Source of the DNA: Bacillota bacterium
Lineage (GTDB): Bacteria > Bacillota > Clostridia > Acetivibrionales > DSM-1351
Assembly (NCBI GenBank): GCA_023412275.1
Contig: JAEYNY010000060.1
Location: forward strand, 1-32,242
DNA length: 32,242 nucleotides
Direction: 5' to 3'
Below the pieces are notes generated by a model. The model was not told where the DNA came from. It searched no databases and saw only the letters and a list, made by a program, of their open reading frames with translations. The position numbers were made by a program, and so were the translations under genes. Of the stretch, positions 8,572 through 15,676 are shown one piece after another (position 1 is the stretch's first letter; the number at the start of each line of letters is the position of its first letter).

Positions 8572-8600
8572 ATTTTATCTTAAAATATTGCCGTTAACAA
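8572..8600 (-). promoter_or_regulatory. Promoter of trpS
   Basis: On the minus strand TTGTTA (8600-8595) and TAAAAT (8577-8572) are separated by 17 bases, about 57 bases before the trpS start. Confidence 0.55.
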
Positions 8601-8627
8601 GGTATTTTCAAACATATTACAAAAAAA

Positions 8628-8798
8628 TCAGTCTTTCCCCTGAGACCTTTTATAAGAATAATATATAATATAGAAACCTACCGCTGCTATTAAGTAAAAT
8701 ACACCTGAATTTTCCCGGCCTGACATAATGCGTATGATTCCAAAAACTAACAGAATCATTGAAAAAAACAAACTGCCCATCCTTAAAATCTTGTTCAT
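8628..8798 (-). CDS. Small membrane protein, 56 residues, unknown function
   Basis: A short frame opens at ATG 8798 with an ideal AGGAGG (8814-8809) ten bases upstream and ends at TGA 8628. The product begins MNKILRMGSLFFSMILLVFG. It has two hydrophobic segments (about residues 9-24 and 33-47) joined by a short polar loop, and a basic end (KRSQGKD). That is a small hairpin membrane protein. I do not recognise a family. A longer frame on the same strand (62 codons, 8650-8838) overlaps it but lacks a ribosome binding site. The gene sits between the terminator of the nucleoside transporter operon and the trpS promoter. Confidence 0.65.
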   Translation of the reverse strand: MNKILRMGSLFFSMILLVFGIIRIMSGRENSGVFYLIAAVGFYIIYYSYKRSQGKD

Positions 8799-8889
8799 GC
8801 CGGAACAACCTCCTGTTACAATAAAATATTAACATCAAACATATTTTAGCACAGAATTTATATTATGTAAGCAATGGAACACACTATTT

Positions 8890-8933
8890 TAAATTTAAAG
8901 CCGTAAGACCAAAGATTCCTTGGACTTTACGGC
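8890..8933 (-). terminator. Terminator of the nucleoside transporter operon
   Basis: GCCGTAAGACC (8900-8910) pairs with GGACTTTACGGC (8922-8933) around an inner CCAA/TTGG helix. On the minus strand the stem is followed by TTTAAATTTAAAAT, a moderate U-tract, 14 bases past the last permease stop. Confidence 0.7.
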
Positions 8934-8946
8934 TTCTATATTTATT

Positions 8947-9888
8947 CTATCGCTCTTCTCTGAAGTATGGTTCCCCAAGTGCTTTTGGAGGTTGGTTCTC
9001 TTTTGATTTTTTTATTGAAATCATAATTAGAACTATTATTGTTACCAGATACGGAAGCATGTCGAAAATACTTTGAGGAATAGGTAAATGGCTTTGGAGA
9101 TACAAACCCAAAATACTCAATCCGCCGAAGAAATATGACCCTAGCATTGCTTTAAATGGATTCCAGGTTACAAAAATAACAAGTGCTACAGCTATCCAAC
9201 CTCTTCCTCCCGTTACACCTTCCTGCCATGAAGGTACCGTAACCATTGACATATATGCACCGGCTATACCACTCAAAGCACCGCCCAAAAGTATATGAAG
9301 GTATTTGTACATAGTAACGTTTATTCCTGCCGTATCGGCGGCTCCCGGGTTTTCACCAACAGTTCTCATATTCAGGCCGATTCTGGTTTTATACATATAC
9401 AGCCCCAATAATACCGCTGCTACATATCCTGCATAAACAAGAATGTTCTGATGAAAAAAAGCACTTCCTATAACAGGAATATCTCCAAGCAAAGGAATTT
9501 TAATAGGTTTGAAACTGTTTCTTATGGAATCTGATAAAGCCTGTCCAATCATCTTTTGCCCTAAAAAGCTAGAAAAGCCGGTACCAAAAATTGTAAGAGA
9601 AAGACCTGAAACTATTTGGTTTGCTCTTAATGTAATTGTCAAAAACGCAAAAATCAATGCACCGCCTGCTCCTGCAACCATTCCTGCAATCATGCCAATT
9701 ACCGGATTACCTGTAGATAAGGCAGCGCCAAAACCTATAACGGCACCGATAAGCATCATTCCCTCAACACCAAGGTTTAACTGCCCGACTTTTTCTGTTA
9801 TTATTTCTCCTAAGGTTGCAAATAGTAAAGGAGTTCCTGCTGTAACGGCACCGGCTAAAATAAATGTAATCATATTTACTAAACTCAT
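8947..9888 (-). CDS. ABC transporter permease, BMP/nucleoside family (NupQ-like)
   Basis: This 313-residue inner-membrane permease belongs to the branched-chain-amino-acid/ribose-type permease family. It has about eight to ten hydrophobic segments and the family segment GEIITEKVGQLNLGVEGMM near residues 27-45. Together with the permease before it, it forms the heterodimeric membrane channel of a nucleoside importer like Bacillus NupNOPQ (YufNOPQ). AGGAGG lies eight bases ahead of the ATG. The start directly follows the previous stop codon, so the two permeases are coupled. It is the last gene of the operon, followed by a terminator at 8890-8933. Confidence 0.9.
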   Translation of the reverse strand: MSLVNMITFILAGAVTAGTPLLFATLGEIITEKVGQLNLGVEGMMLIGAVIGFGAALSTGNPVIGMIAGMVAGAGGALIFAFLTITLRANQIVSGLSLTIFGTGFSSFLGQKMIGQALSDSIRNSFKPIKIPLLGDIPVIGSAFFHQNILVYAGYVAAVLLGLYMYKTRIGLNMRTVGENPGAADTAGINVTMYKYLHILLGGALSGIAGAYMSMVTVPSWQEGVTGGRGWIAVALVIFVTWNPFKAMLGSYFFGGLSILGLYLQSHLPIPQSIFDMLPYLVTIIVLIMISIKKSKENQPPKALGEPYFREER

Positions 9889-10968
9889 TTATGCCGCCTC
9901 CTTTCCGATTTTATGTTCCGTACTTCTGTTACGTACAAGCTTGTATTGAATGAAAAACTCACTTCCCAGAACAAAGAACAGAATCATTCCCTGAAGTATC
10001 TGAGCAACTGACGAATGAATGTTAAAAGCTGTTTGAATATACGTTCCTCCCTGTTGCAGAACAGCAAAAAGGAAACATGCAACAACAATGATAGGCGCAC
10101 TCAAGCCAGCAAGCCAGGTTGTAATAATCGCTGTAAATCCAACCCCGTTTGCAACCTGATAACTCAGGGTATGGTTTACTCCTGATACCTGAAACATACC
10201 GACCATACCGCACAAAGCACCACTTAGTAAAATAGAAGATAAAATTATCTTTTTTACATTCATTCCCGCATATCTTGCGGTATTTTCACTTTCACCGATT
10301 ACCTGTATTTCGTAACCTCTTTTTGTCTTATTTATAAAGATATACATTAAAATTACCAATACTATGGCAGCTATCCATCCTATATGAATTCCAAAAACCT
10401 CAGGAAGGGCAGCATTATCTGAAAATAATGCAATTTTACCAGCTCCGAGTGCATTAGGGTCCTTCCATGGACCATATTGCAAATACATAAGAAATTTTTG
10501 TGCAATATAATTCATCATAAGGGTAAACAATGTTTCATTTGTTCCGAACTTTGCCTTAAAGTATGCCGGAATCAGTGCCCAAATACCTCCTGTGATTGTA
10601 GCTGAAACAAACATTAATAAAAGTAACAGGCCCGTAGGCATATTTGAATGGTATAAAGCAAAATAACTGGCAGCGAAAGCTCCCATTATTATTTGTCCTT
10701 CTGCTCCGATATTCCAGAACTTCATTCTGAAAGCTACTGATATACCAAGGGAGGTAATAATCAGCGGTATAGCCTGTATAATTGCCTCTTTGAATCTGTA
10801 CGTAGAGCCGAATGAACCGTCCAGCATTGATACGTAGACATCTATTGGGTTAAACCCTATCAGCATTATAAATATACTTGTGGCAACTAGTGCTCCAAAT
10901 ATTGCAATGACTCTGAATATAACTGATTGTTTTTTTGTCAGATCTGTCCTTTTAATAATTCTGAACAT
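9889..10968 (-). CDS. ABC transporter permease, BMP/nucleoside family (NupP-like)
   Basis: This 359-residue permease has an N-terminal basic stretch, a first membrane helix at about 18-42 and the family motif FRMKFWNIGAEGQIIMGAFA (about 81-100), which is characteristic of the larger permease of BMP-type transporters. Its ATG overlaps the ATPase stop by one base (TAATG), so the subunits are made in fixed ratio. It pairs with the next gene to form the channel. The specific nucleoside cannot be read from the permease alone; the guanine riboswitch upstream suggests purines. Confidence 0.9.
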   Translation of the reverse strand: MFRIIKRTDLTKKQSVIFRVIAIFGALVATSIFIMLIGFNPIDVYVSMLDGSFGSTYRFKEAIIQAIPLIITSLGISVAFRMKFWNIGAEGQIIMGAFAASYFALYHSNMPTGLLLLLMFVSATITGGIWALIPAYFKAKFGTNETLFTLMMNYIAQKFLMYLQYGPWKDPNALGAGKIALFSDNAALPEVFGIHIGWIAAIVLVILMYIFINKTKRGYEIQVIGESENTARYAGMNVKKIILSSILLSGALCGMVGMFQVSGVNHTLSYQVANGVGFTAIITTWLAGLSAPIIVVACFLFAVLQQGGTYIQTAFNIHSSVAQILQGMILFFVLGSEFFIQYKLVRNRSTEHKIGKEAA

Positions 10969-12497
10969 TACATTCCCACCCCCATTACCTTTTCCATCTG
11001 CTCTCCTGCCATCATGAGACCCAGCTGCTCCTTGGTTATCTTTGATGCTTCAGCAATCCCTGTTATTCTACCGTTACAGATAACCATTATTCTATCGCAA
11101 AGCTCTATCAGAACATCCAGATCTTCTCCGATATAGAGTATCCCTACACCCTTTACCTTTTGCTCGTTCAAAAGGTCATAGATTGTGTAAGATGCATTTA
11201 TATCCAATCCTCTAACCGGATATGCAGTTATGAGTAAATCAGGATTTGACTCTATTTCACGGCCCAGAAGTACTTTTTGTATGTTACCCCCTGAAAGCTG
11301 ACGTACAGGATGGTTTATTCCAGGTGTACTGATTTCAAGTTTTTTTATTAGTTTTTGTGCCAGATTTCTTGCAGTCTTCTTTTCTATAAAAGCACCTTTT
11401 TGATTTTGGTATTCTTTAAGAATCAGGTTATCAACCATTCCCATGGAGGCTACCAGTCCCATACCCAGTCTGTCTTCCGGGATAAAGCTCATGCTTATAC
11501 CCATTTTGATTATGTCACGAGGATTTTTTCCTACGATATTTTCACCTTTGTATTCTATAGAGCCAGCAGCGATAGGATACAGCCCTGCTATAGCCTCGCA
11601 CAGTTCTTTTTGTCCACTTCCTGCAACACCTGCAACACCTAGTATCTCTCCTGTTGAAAGGGAGAAACTAATGGCATCAAGAGCCTTAACATTTTCTTCA
11701 TCTACTACTGTAAGATTTTTTATATCCAATATATTCTTATTATTTTTGTTTTCTACCCTATTAATTGAAAGATCAACAGCTTTACCGACCATCAGGTTGG
11801 TAAGCTCGGCGGCACTTGTATCTTCCTTGTTTACAGTACCTACGGTTTCACCTTTTCTCAAAACAGTAATTCTATCTGATATTTCCATTACTTCATTTAG
11901 CTTATGAGTAATTATTATTACTGAACAGCCAGACTGCTTCATTTTTCTTAATATATTAAAAAGACCTTCTGTTTCCTGGGGAGTCAAAACTGCTGTAGGT
12001 TCATCAAGAATTAGTATTTCAGCACCCCTGTAAATTACTTTCAGTATCTCAACAGTCTGCTTTTCACCTACAGACATGTTATAAACCTTCTTATCAAGGT
12101 CAACTGCCAGTCCATACTTTTCAGAAATATTTTTAATTTTCTGAGAAAGTTGTTTGTTTCCAATAAAGAAACTTTCCTTCTGTCCGGCTATAATATTATC
12201 CTTTGCTGATAATACCTCCACGAGCTTAAAGTGCTGGTGAATCATTCCTATACCCATAGCCATGGAGTCTTTAGGAGTCTTGAATGTAACCTGTTTTCCT
12301 TTGATGTATATACTTCCGCTATCCGGAGTGTATATACCCGAAAGCATGTTCATTAATGTACTCTTACCGGAACCGTTTTCTCCTAGCAATGCATGGATTT
12401 CACCTTTTTTTACCTCAAGGCACACATTATTGTTAGCGACAACTGGGCCAAAAGTTTTTGTTAAGTTGTCAATTTTTATATACACTTCGTTATTCAC
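10968..12497 (-). CDS. ABC transporter ATP-binding protein with two ATPase domains (NupO-like)
   Basis: This 509-residue cytoplasmic ATPase drives the BMP-type nucleoside importer. The first nucleotide-binding domain has Walker A GENGSGKS (39-46), signature MSVGEKQ (about 141) and Walker B LILDEPT (about 161). The second has GVAGSGQKE (about 294) in place of a canonical Walker A, signature LSGGNIQK (about 404) and LLITAYPVRGLD (about 424). There the catalytic glutamate is missing, as is usual in this sugar/nucleoside ATPase family. Translation starts at a GTG preceded by AAGGTG. The gap to the lipoprotein gene holds a large hairpin. Confidence 0.92.
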   Translation of the reverse strand: MNNEVYIKIDNLTKTFGPVVANNNVCLEVKKGEIHALLGENGSGKSTLMNMLSGIYTPDSGSIYIKGKQVTFKTPKDSMAMGIGMIHQHFKLVEVLSAKDNIIAGQKESFFIGNKQLSQKIKNISEKYGLAVDLDKKVYNMSVGEKQTVEILKVIYRGAEILILDEPTAVLTPQETEGLFNILRKMKQSGCSVIIITHKLNEVMEISDRITVLRKGETVGTVNKEDTSAAELTNLMVGKAVDLSINRVENKNNKNILDIKNLTVVDEENVKALDAISFSLSTGEILGVAGVAGSGQKELCEAIAGLYPIAAGSIEYKGENIVGKNPRDIIKMGISMSFIPEDRLGMGLVASMGMVDNLILKEYQNQKGAFIEKKTARNLAQKLIKKLEISTPGINHPVRQLSGGNIQKVLLGREIESNPDLLITAYPVRGLDINASYTIYDLLNEQKVKGVGILYIGEDLDVLIELCDRIMVICNGRITGIAEASKITKEQLGLMMAGEQMEKVMGVGM

Positions 12498-12536
12498 AGC
12501 ATCACCTTTTCATAAAAATTATTTACCTGTTAAATT

Positions 12537-12587
12537 TTTAGCAGTAGCCGATTACCGATTGATTCGGTTCTATCAACTACTGCTAAA
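12537..12587 (-). other. Intercistronic hairpin between the lipoprotein and ATPase genes
   Basis: TTTAGCAGTAG (12537-12547) and CTACTGCTAAA (12577-12587) are perfect 11-base complements enclosing 29 bases that contain a second short inverted repeat (CCGA..TCGG). On the minus strand only AAAATTT follows, not a T-run, so it looks like an mRNA-stabilising or partial-stop element rather than a full terminator. Such hairpins often raise the amount of binding protein over the membrane subunits. Confidence 0.65.
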
Positions 12588-12620
12588 TTGTCATTACTTC
12601 AATATATCAAAAGCCCCTGA

Positions 12621-13787
12621 TTATTTGTCTATTTTTCCGTTTACACCTTCAACAAACCATTTGCAGGACTGCTGTTCTTCAACTGTCATAACTTTTCCTT
12701 CCGGAATCTTTACTGCACCTGTCTGATCCTTGATAGGACCTGCAAGGACATTTAATGAACCGTCAAGAATCTTTTTCTTTGCTTCTTCAACTTTAGCCTT
12801 TATGTCTGCTTCAACTAAATCTGACATTGGTCCGATATCAACAACTCCGTCTTTCATTCCGCCAAGATAATTTTCAGCTTTCCATGTTCCGTCCAGAATC
12901 TTCTGAACCTGATCAACATAATATACTCCCCAGTTCCATACAGGAGCTGTCAAGTACGCCTTTGGAGCTGCCTTGCTACTGTCTGAATTGTATCCGATTG
13001 CAAATGCATTCTTTTCTTGAGCTGCTATTTGTGAAGCTGTTGAATCCTGATGCTGAGCTATAACGTCATTTCCTTCGTTAAGAAGAGCTGTAGCTGCATC
13101 CTTTTCAACCTGAGGATCATACCAAGTGTTTGTCCATTTTACACTTACAACAGCATTAGGGTTTACAGAACGAACACCAAGTGTAAAAAAGTCTATTCCT
13201 CTGATAACTTCCGGAATCTGCATTGCTGCAACATATCCGATTTTGTTTGTTTTAGTCTTCAATCCTGCTACAATACCTGAAAGATATCTTCCTTCTTCAA
13301 TCTGACCGAAATAGTTTACGAAATTTGTAGTATTTGATTTATATCCTGAACAGTGGAAGAACTTAACGTCCGGATGTTCTTTTGCTGCTTTTTCAACAAA
13401 ATCCATGTAACCGTAACTTGTAGCAAATATAGCTTTGCAGCCTTGGTCTATAAGATTGTTTATTGTCTCTACAACTTTCGCTGTTTCCGGAACATTTTCA
13501 ACTTTTACTGTAGTTACGCCTTTGTCTTTAAGTGTCTTTTCCAGGTATAAACGTCCTTGATCATGTGCATAGGTGTATCCAACATCTCCTACTGATCCGA
13601 TATAGATGAAACCTACTTTTAATCCGTTGCCATCTGATGCAGATGAACCTGCTGCTGTTGAGCCTGATGCTGTAGAGGTAGATGCTGATGAATTTTCACT
13701 GTTGTTTGTTGCACTTAATCCACAGCCGGATAATACTGCCATACAAACAAATACAATTGTTAGCATTAACGCCATTAATCTTTTCAT
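12621..13787 (-). CDS. BMP-family substrate-binding lipoprotein (nucleoside importer, NupN-like)
   Basis: This 388-residue exported lipoprotein has a basic start, a hydrophobic core and the lipobox LSGC with lipidated cysteine 22. A serine/alanine/threonine-rich linker (about 25-50) joins it to the globular part. The binding domain starts at LKVGFIYIGSVGDVGYTYAH (about 56-75), the conserved opening of the BMP/PnrA family, whose members bind purine nucleosides. GGGGGA precedes the ATG. It follows xpt by 75 bases with no clear promoter between, so it is probably expressed from the riboswitch-controlled xpt promoter. Confidence 0.92.
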   Translation of the reverse strand: MKRLMALMLTIVFVCMAVLSGCGLSATNNSENSSASTSTASGSTAAGSSASDGNGLKVGFIYIGSVGDVGYTYAHDQGRLYLEKTLKDKGVTTVKVENVPETAKVVETINNLIDQGCKAIFATSYGYMDFVEKAAKEHPDVKFFHCSGYKSNTTNFVNYFGQIEEGRYLSGIVAGLKTKTNKIGYVAAMQIPEVIRGIDFFTLGVRSVNPNAVVSVKWTNTWYDPQVEKDAATALLNEGNDVIAQHQDSTASQIAAQEKNAFAIGYNSDSSKAAPKAYLTAPVWNWGVYYVDQVQKILDGTWKAENYLGGMKDGVVDIGPMSDLVEADIKAKVEEAKKKILDGSLNVLAGPIKDQTGAVKIPEGKVMTVEEQQSCKWFVEGVNGKIDK

Positions 13788-13862
13788 TTTGTTGTCCCCC
13801 TATTTTTTAAATAAAAAATTTATATATTTTAAATGTTTCAATATTTAAGAAACATCAAATAA

Positions 13863-14435
13863 CTAATCAGCAAAAGTCAGCTTTCCCTTTTCCATACTAC
13901 TGATAATTGCAAGAGACTTAACATCGAAGCCCTTTTCCCTTAACAATTTACCGCCGTCCTGAAAACCTTTTTCTATAGCTATTCCTATGCCACCAAGCTT
14001 GGCTCCCGATTGTTCTACTATATGGGCAAGTCCCAGTGCAGCCTTTCCGTTAGCCAGAAAGTCATCGATTATTAAAATGGTATCCCCTGAATTTATATAG
14101 TTTTTTGAAACCCGAATTGTATAGGTTTTTCCCTTGGTAAAGGAAAAAACCTCACTGAGATAAGCATCACTGTCCAGATTTCTGGACTCAGTTTTCTTCG
14201 CGAAAATTACAGGGACATTGAAATATTGTGCAGCAATACATGCAATCCCTATACCCGATGCTTCTATAGTAAGAATTTTAGTGATATTTTTGTGGGCAAA
14301 CAGCCTGTGGAATTCCTTGCCCATCTCATTGAAAAGAGCTACGTCCATTTGGTGATTCAAAAATGAATCAACCTTTAATATGTCATCTCCGATTACTCTT
14401 CCGTCTTTTAATATCCTTTGCTTTAAGAGTTCCAT
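13863..14435 (-). CDS. xpt: Xanthine phosphoribosyltransferase
   Basis: This 190-residue cytosolic salvage enzyme attaches phosphoribose from PRPP to xanthine (and perhaps guanine) to give XMP. The PRPP-binding motif ILIIDDFLANGKAA is near residues 119-132, KVDSFLNHQ (about 21-29) matches the Bacillus Xpt N-terminus, and the length matches (194). The frame extends nine codons upstream to 14462, but GGAGG at 14441-14445 sits just ahead of the ATG at 14435, so the shorter start is chosen. The gene is led by a guanine riboswitch with terminator and followed by a nucleoside transporter. Confidence 0.95.
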   Translation of the reverse strand: MELLKQRILKDGRVIGDDILKVDSFLNHQMDVALFNEMGKEFHRLFAHKNITKILTIEASGIGIACIAAQYFNVPVIFAKKTESRNLDSDAYLSEVFSFTKGKTYTIRVSKNYINSGDTILIIDDFLANGKAALGLAHIVEQSGAKLGGIGIAIEKGFQDGGKLLREKGFDVKSLAIISSMEKGKLTFAD

Positions 14436-14565
14436 CTTATCCTCCGGTAATATAAATGTCATTAATCGCAGTAATATCCTATACCTTCACATAATGATAC
14501 CAATTCCCACACAAATGAGAAGATACCATAAGTATTTAAACATTACGGACTTATGTCATAAATCT

Positions 14566-14593
14566 AAAAAACTCCCAATCAGAGATTGGGAGT
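14566..14593 (-). terminator. Riboswitch-controlled terminator in the xpt leader
   Basis: ACTCCCAATC (14571-14580) and GATTGGGAGT (14584-14593) form a perfect 10-bp stem with a three-base loop. On the minus strand TTTTTT follows. The 5' arm GAACTCCC (14595-14588) can instead pair with GGGTGTTC (14635-14628) at the end of the aptamer, seven of eight bases, giving an antiterminator. The terminator is about 130 bases before the xpt start. Confidence 0.88.
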
Positions 14594-14632
14594 TCAAAAT
14601 CTTATGACAAAGTGCGATGTCTAAGATGAACA

Positions 14633-14699
14633 CCCGTAGCAAAGCCATTTACGGCGGCTTCGTAGAAACTGTCGGACCATATTACCGAAAATATACGGG
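14633..14699 (-). promoter_or_regulatory. Purine riboswitch aptamer, guanine class
   Basis: Read on the minus strand, P1 is CCCGTA (14699-14694) with TACGGG (14638-14633). P2 TCGG/CCGA encloses the loop TAATATGG. The core junction AGTTTCTAC and the loop CCGTAAA are intact. P3 is GAAGCC/GGCTTT. The specificity base in the 3' junction, just before the P1 strand, is C (GCTACG), which selects guanine over adenine. The loops L2 and L3 match the kissing-loop consensus. The last three bases of P1 overlap the antiterminator strand, so guanine binding should favour termination. Confidence 0.93.
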
Positions 14700-14717
14700 A
14701 TACTTTTCCTTAATTTA

Positions 14718-14746
14718 ATTTTATATTTAATAAAATAAAAAATCAA
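14718..14746 (-). promoter_or_regulatory. Promoter of the xpt-transporter transcript
   Basis: On the minus strand TTGATT (14746-14741) and TAAAAT (14723-14718) are 17 bases apart. Transcription would begin about ten bases before the riboswitch, the expected layout. The surrounding 14700-14858 region is very AT-rich and shows no gene. Confidence 0.6.
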
Positions 14747-14858
14747 TTATTTGGAAAATATCTGTATTTAAATTTTTTTAATAAACAAAACTAATAGTAT
14801 TTCGACAAAATTATTTTATATTAGACAAAAGAAAAAATCAAGACAAATGTGAACATTT

Positions 14859-15356
14859 TTAAGAAATATCTTTAAAAAGTTCGTTTAATTTTCTTGTCTT
14901 CTCAATAAACACCATTAATGGAATTCCAAGGATATAACAAGATAGCACCTGTCCCACCCCTACTGATAGCATTGTAGCAAAAAGAGGCATATCATAAAGT
15001 ACACTAAGCATAATTCCAACTGCTACAGCATTTACCAGTACCGCAGGCAATGGTGCCAACCATTTACGCTTGGGCTTGTTATAGGTTAATTTGTAAGTAA
15101 GGTAAGCTGCAATGAGTGATGCAAGACTTCCTACAACTACGTCCCATATCCCGTTCCCTCCCAGAATATTTGCCAGAATACAGCCTACAAACAGTCCTGG
15201 TATAGCCACCGGAGTGAAATACGGAAGTACCGTAAGTGCTTCAGCAAGCCTACTTTGAAGGGGCTGAAAGCTTGTTACATAAAAAATCATTGTGAGAACT
15301 AAATACACGGCTGCTATCATTGCTGCTACCGTTAACCTTCTGATATTTCTATTCAT
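14859..15356 (-). CDS. queT: QueT family queuosine-precursor transporter
   Basis: This 165-residue membrane protein has about five hydrophobic segments. The conserved QueT region PLQSRLAEALTVLPYFTPVA (about 32-51) is followed by PGLFVGCILANILGG (about 53-67). QueT proteins are the substrate-binding (S) component of energy-coupling-factor importers for preQ1 or related queuosine precursors. The shared ATPase module is not in the window. The frame opens further upstream at 15404, inside the leader terminator; ATG 15356 with GGAGG five bases ahead is the real start. A preQ1 riboswitch upstream agrees with the function. Confidence 0.93.
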   Translation of the reverse strand: MNRNIRRLTVAAMIAAVYLVLTMIFYVTSFQPLQSRLAEALTVLPYFTPVAIPGLFVGCILANILGGNGIWDVVVGSLASLIAAYLTYKLTYNKPKRKWLAPLPAVLVNAVAVGIMLSVLYDMPLFATMLSVGVGQVLSCYILGIPLMVFIEKTRKLNELFKDIS

Positions 15357-15401
15357 TTTAACCTCCATTGCCGTGACAAGGTTCCTAAAAAAGCCTTTAT
15401 A

Positions 15402-15436
15402 CAAAACAAAATACTGCCCTGCATGTATGCAGGCAG
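15402..15436 (-). terminator. Terminator of the preQ1 riboswitch platform
   Basis: On the minus strand CTGCCTGCAT (15436-15427) pairs with ATGCAGGGCAG (15424-15414) with one bulged base. TATTTTGTTTTGT follows, an interrupted U-tract. It starts six bases after the aptamer and lies about 50 bases before the queT start. Confidence 0.75.
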
Positions 15437-15441
15437 CGTCG

Positions 15442-15481
15442 CCATAGTTTTGTTTTTAGACAGGATGGTCACGAACTGTCT
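15442..15481 (-). promoter_or_regulatory. preQ1-I riboswitch aptamer
   Basis: On the minus strand P1 is AGACAG (15481-15476) with CTGTCT (15463-15458). The loop between them carries CCAT (15468-15465), which can pair with ATGG (15445-15442) to form the H-type pseudoknot. The A-rich linker TAAAAACAAAACT, typical of this class, joins the two parts. Position, size (about 40 bases) and the downstream queT gene all fit. preQ1 binding would lock the pseudoknot and favour the terminator next to it. Confidence 0.9.
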
Positions 15482-15496
15482 TTTTATTTTGTGTAA

Positions 15497-15525
15497 AGTA
15501 TATCACTTTTAATATTGTAATTCAA
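15497..15525 (-). promoter_or_regulatory. Promoter of queT
   Basis: On the minus strand TTGAAT (15525-15520) and TATACT (15502-15497) are 17 bases apart. Transcription would begin about ten bases before the preQ1 aptamer. The rest of the gap to 15676 holds the divergent start region of the dehydrogenase: tandem TATAAT boxes near 15585-15598 and a short AT-rich inverted repeat near 15629-15650. Confidence 0.65.
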
Positions 15526-15676
15526 ACATTTAAACTAAAGTTACATAATTATATTTTTCCATTTACTATTCATTTTATGTAATGTATAATGTATAATTTG
15601 GGTAGACAAGCTACCAGCTACCATGCATTTTTTATGTAAAATAAAAAATTTGACATTTTGTATATGGAGGGTTTAC

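Noticed and set aside
8516..8627. T-box leader upstream of trpS
   Set aside because: The conserved T-box sequence and a terminator pair are absent, and the leader is too short.
8650..8838. 62-codon minus-strand frame
   Set aside because: It has no ribosome binding site and odd composition. The overlapping 56-residue frame (8628-8798) has an ideal site and a sensible membrane-protein sequence.
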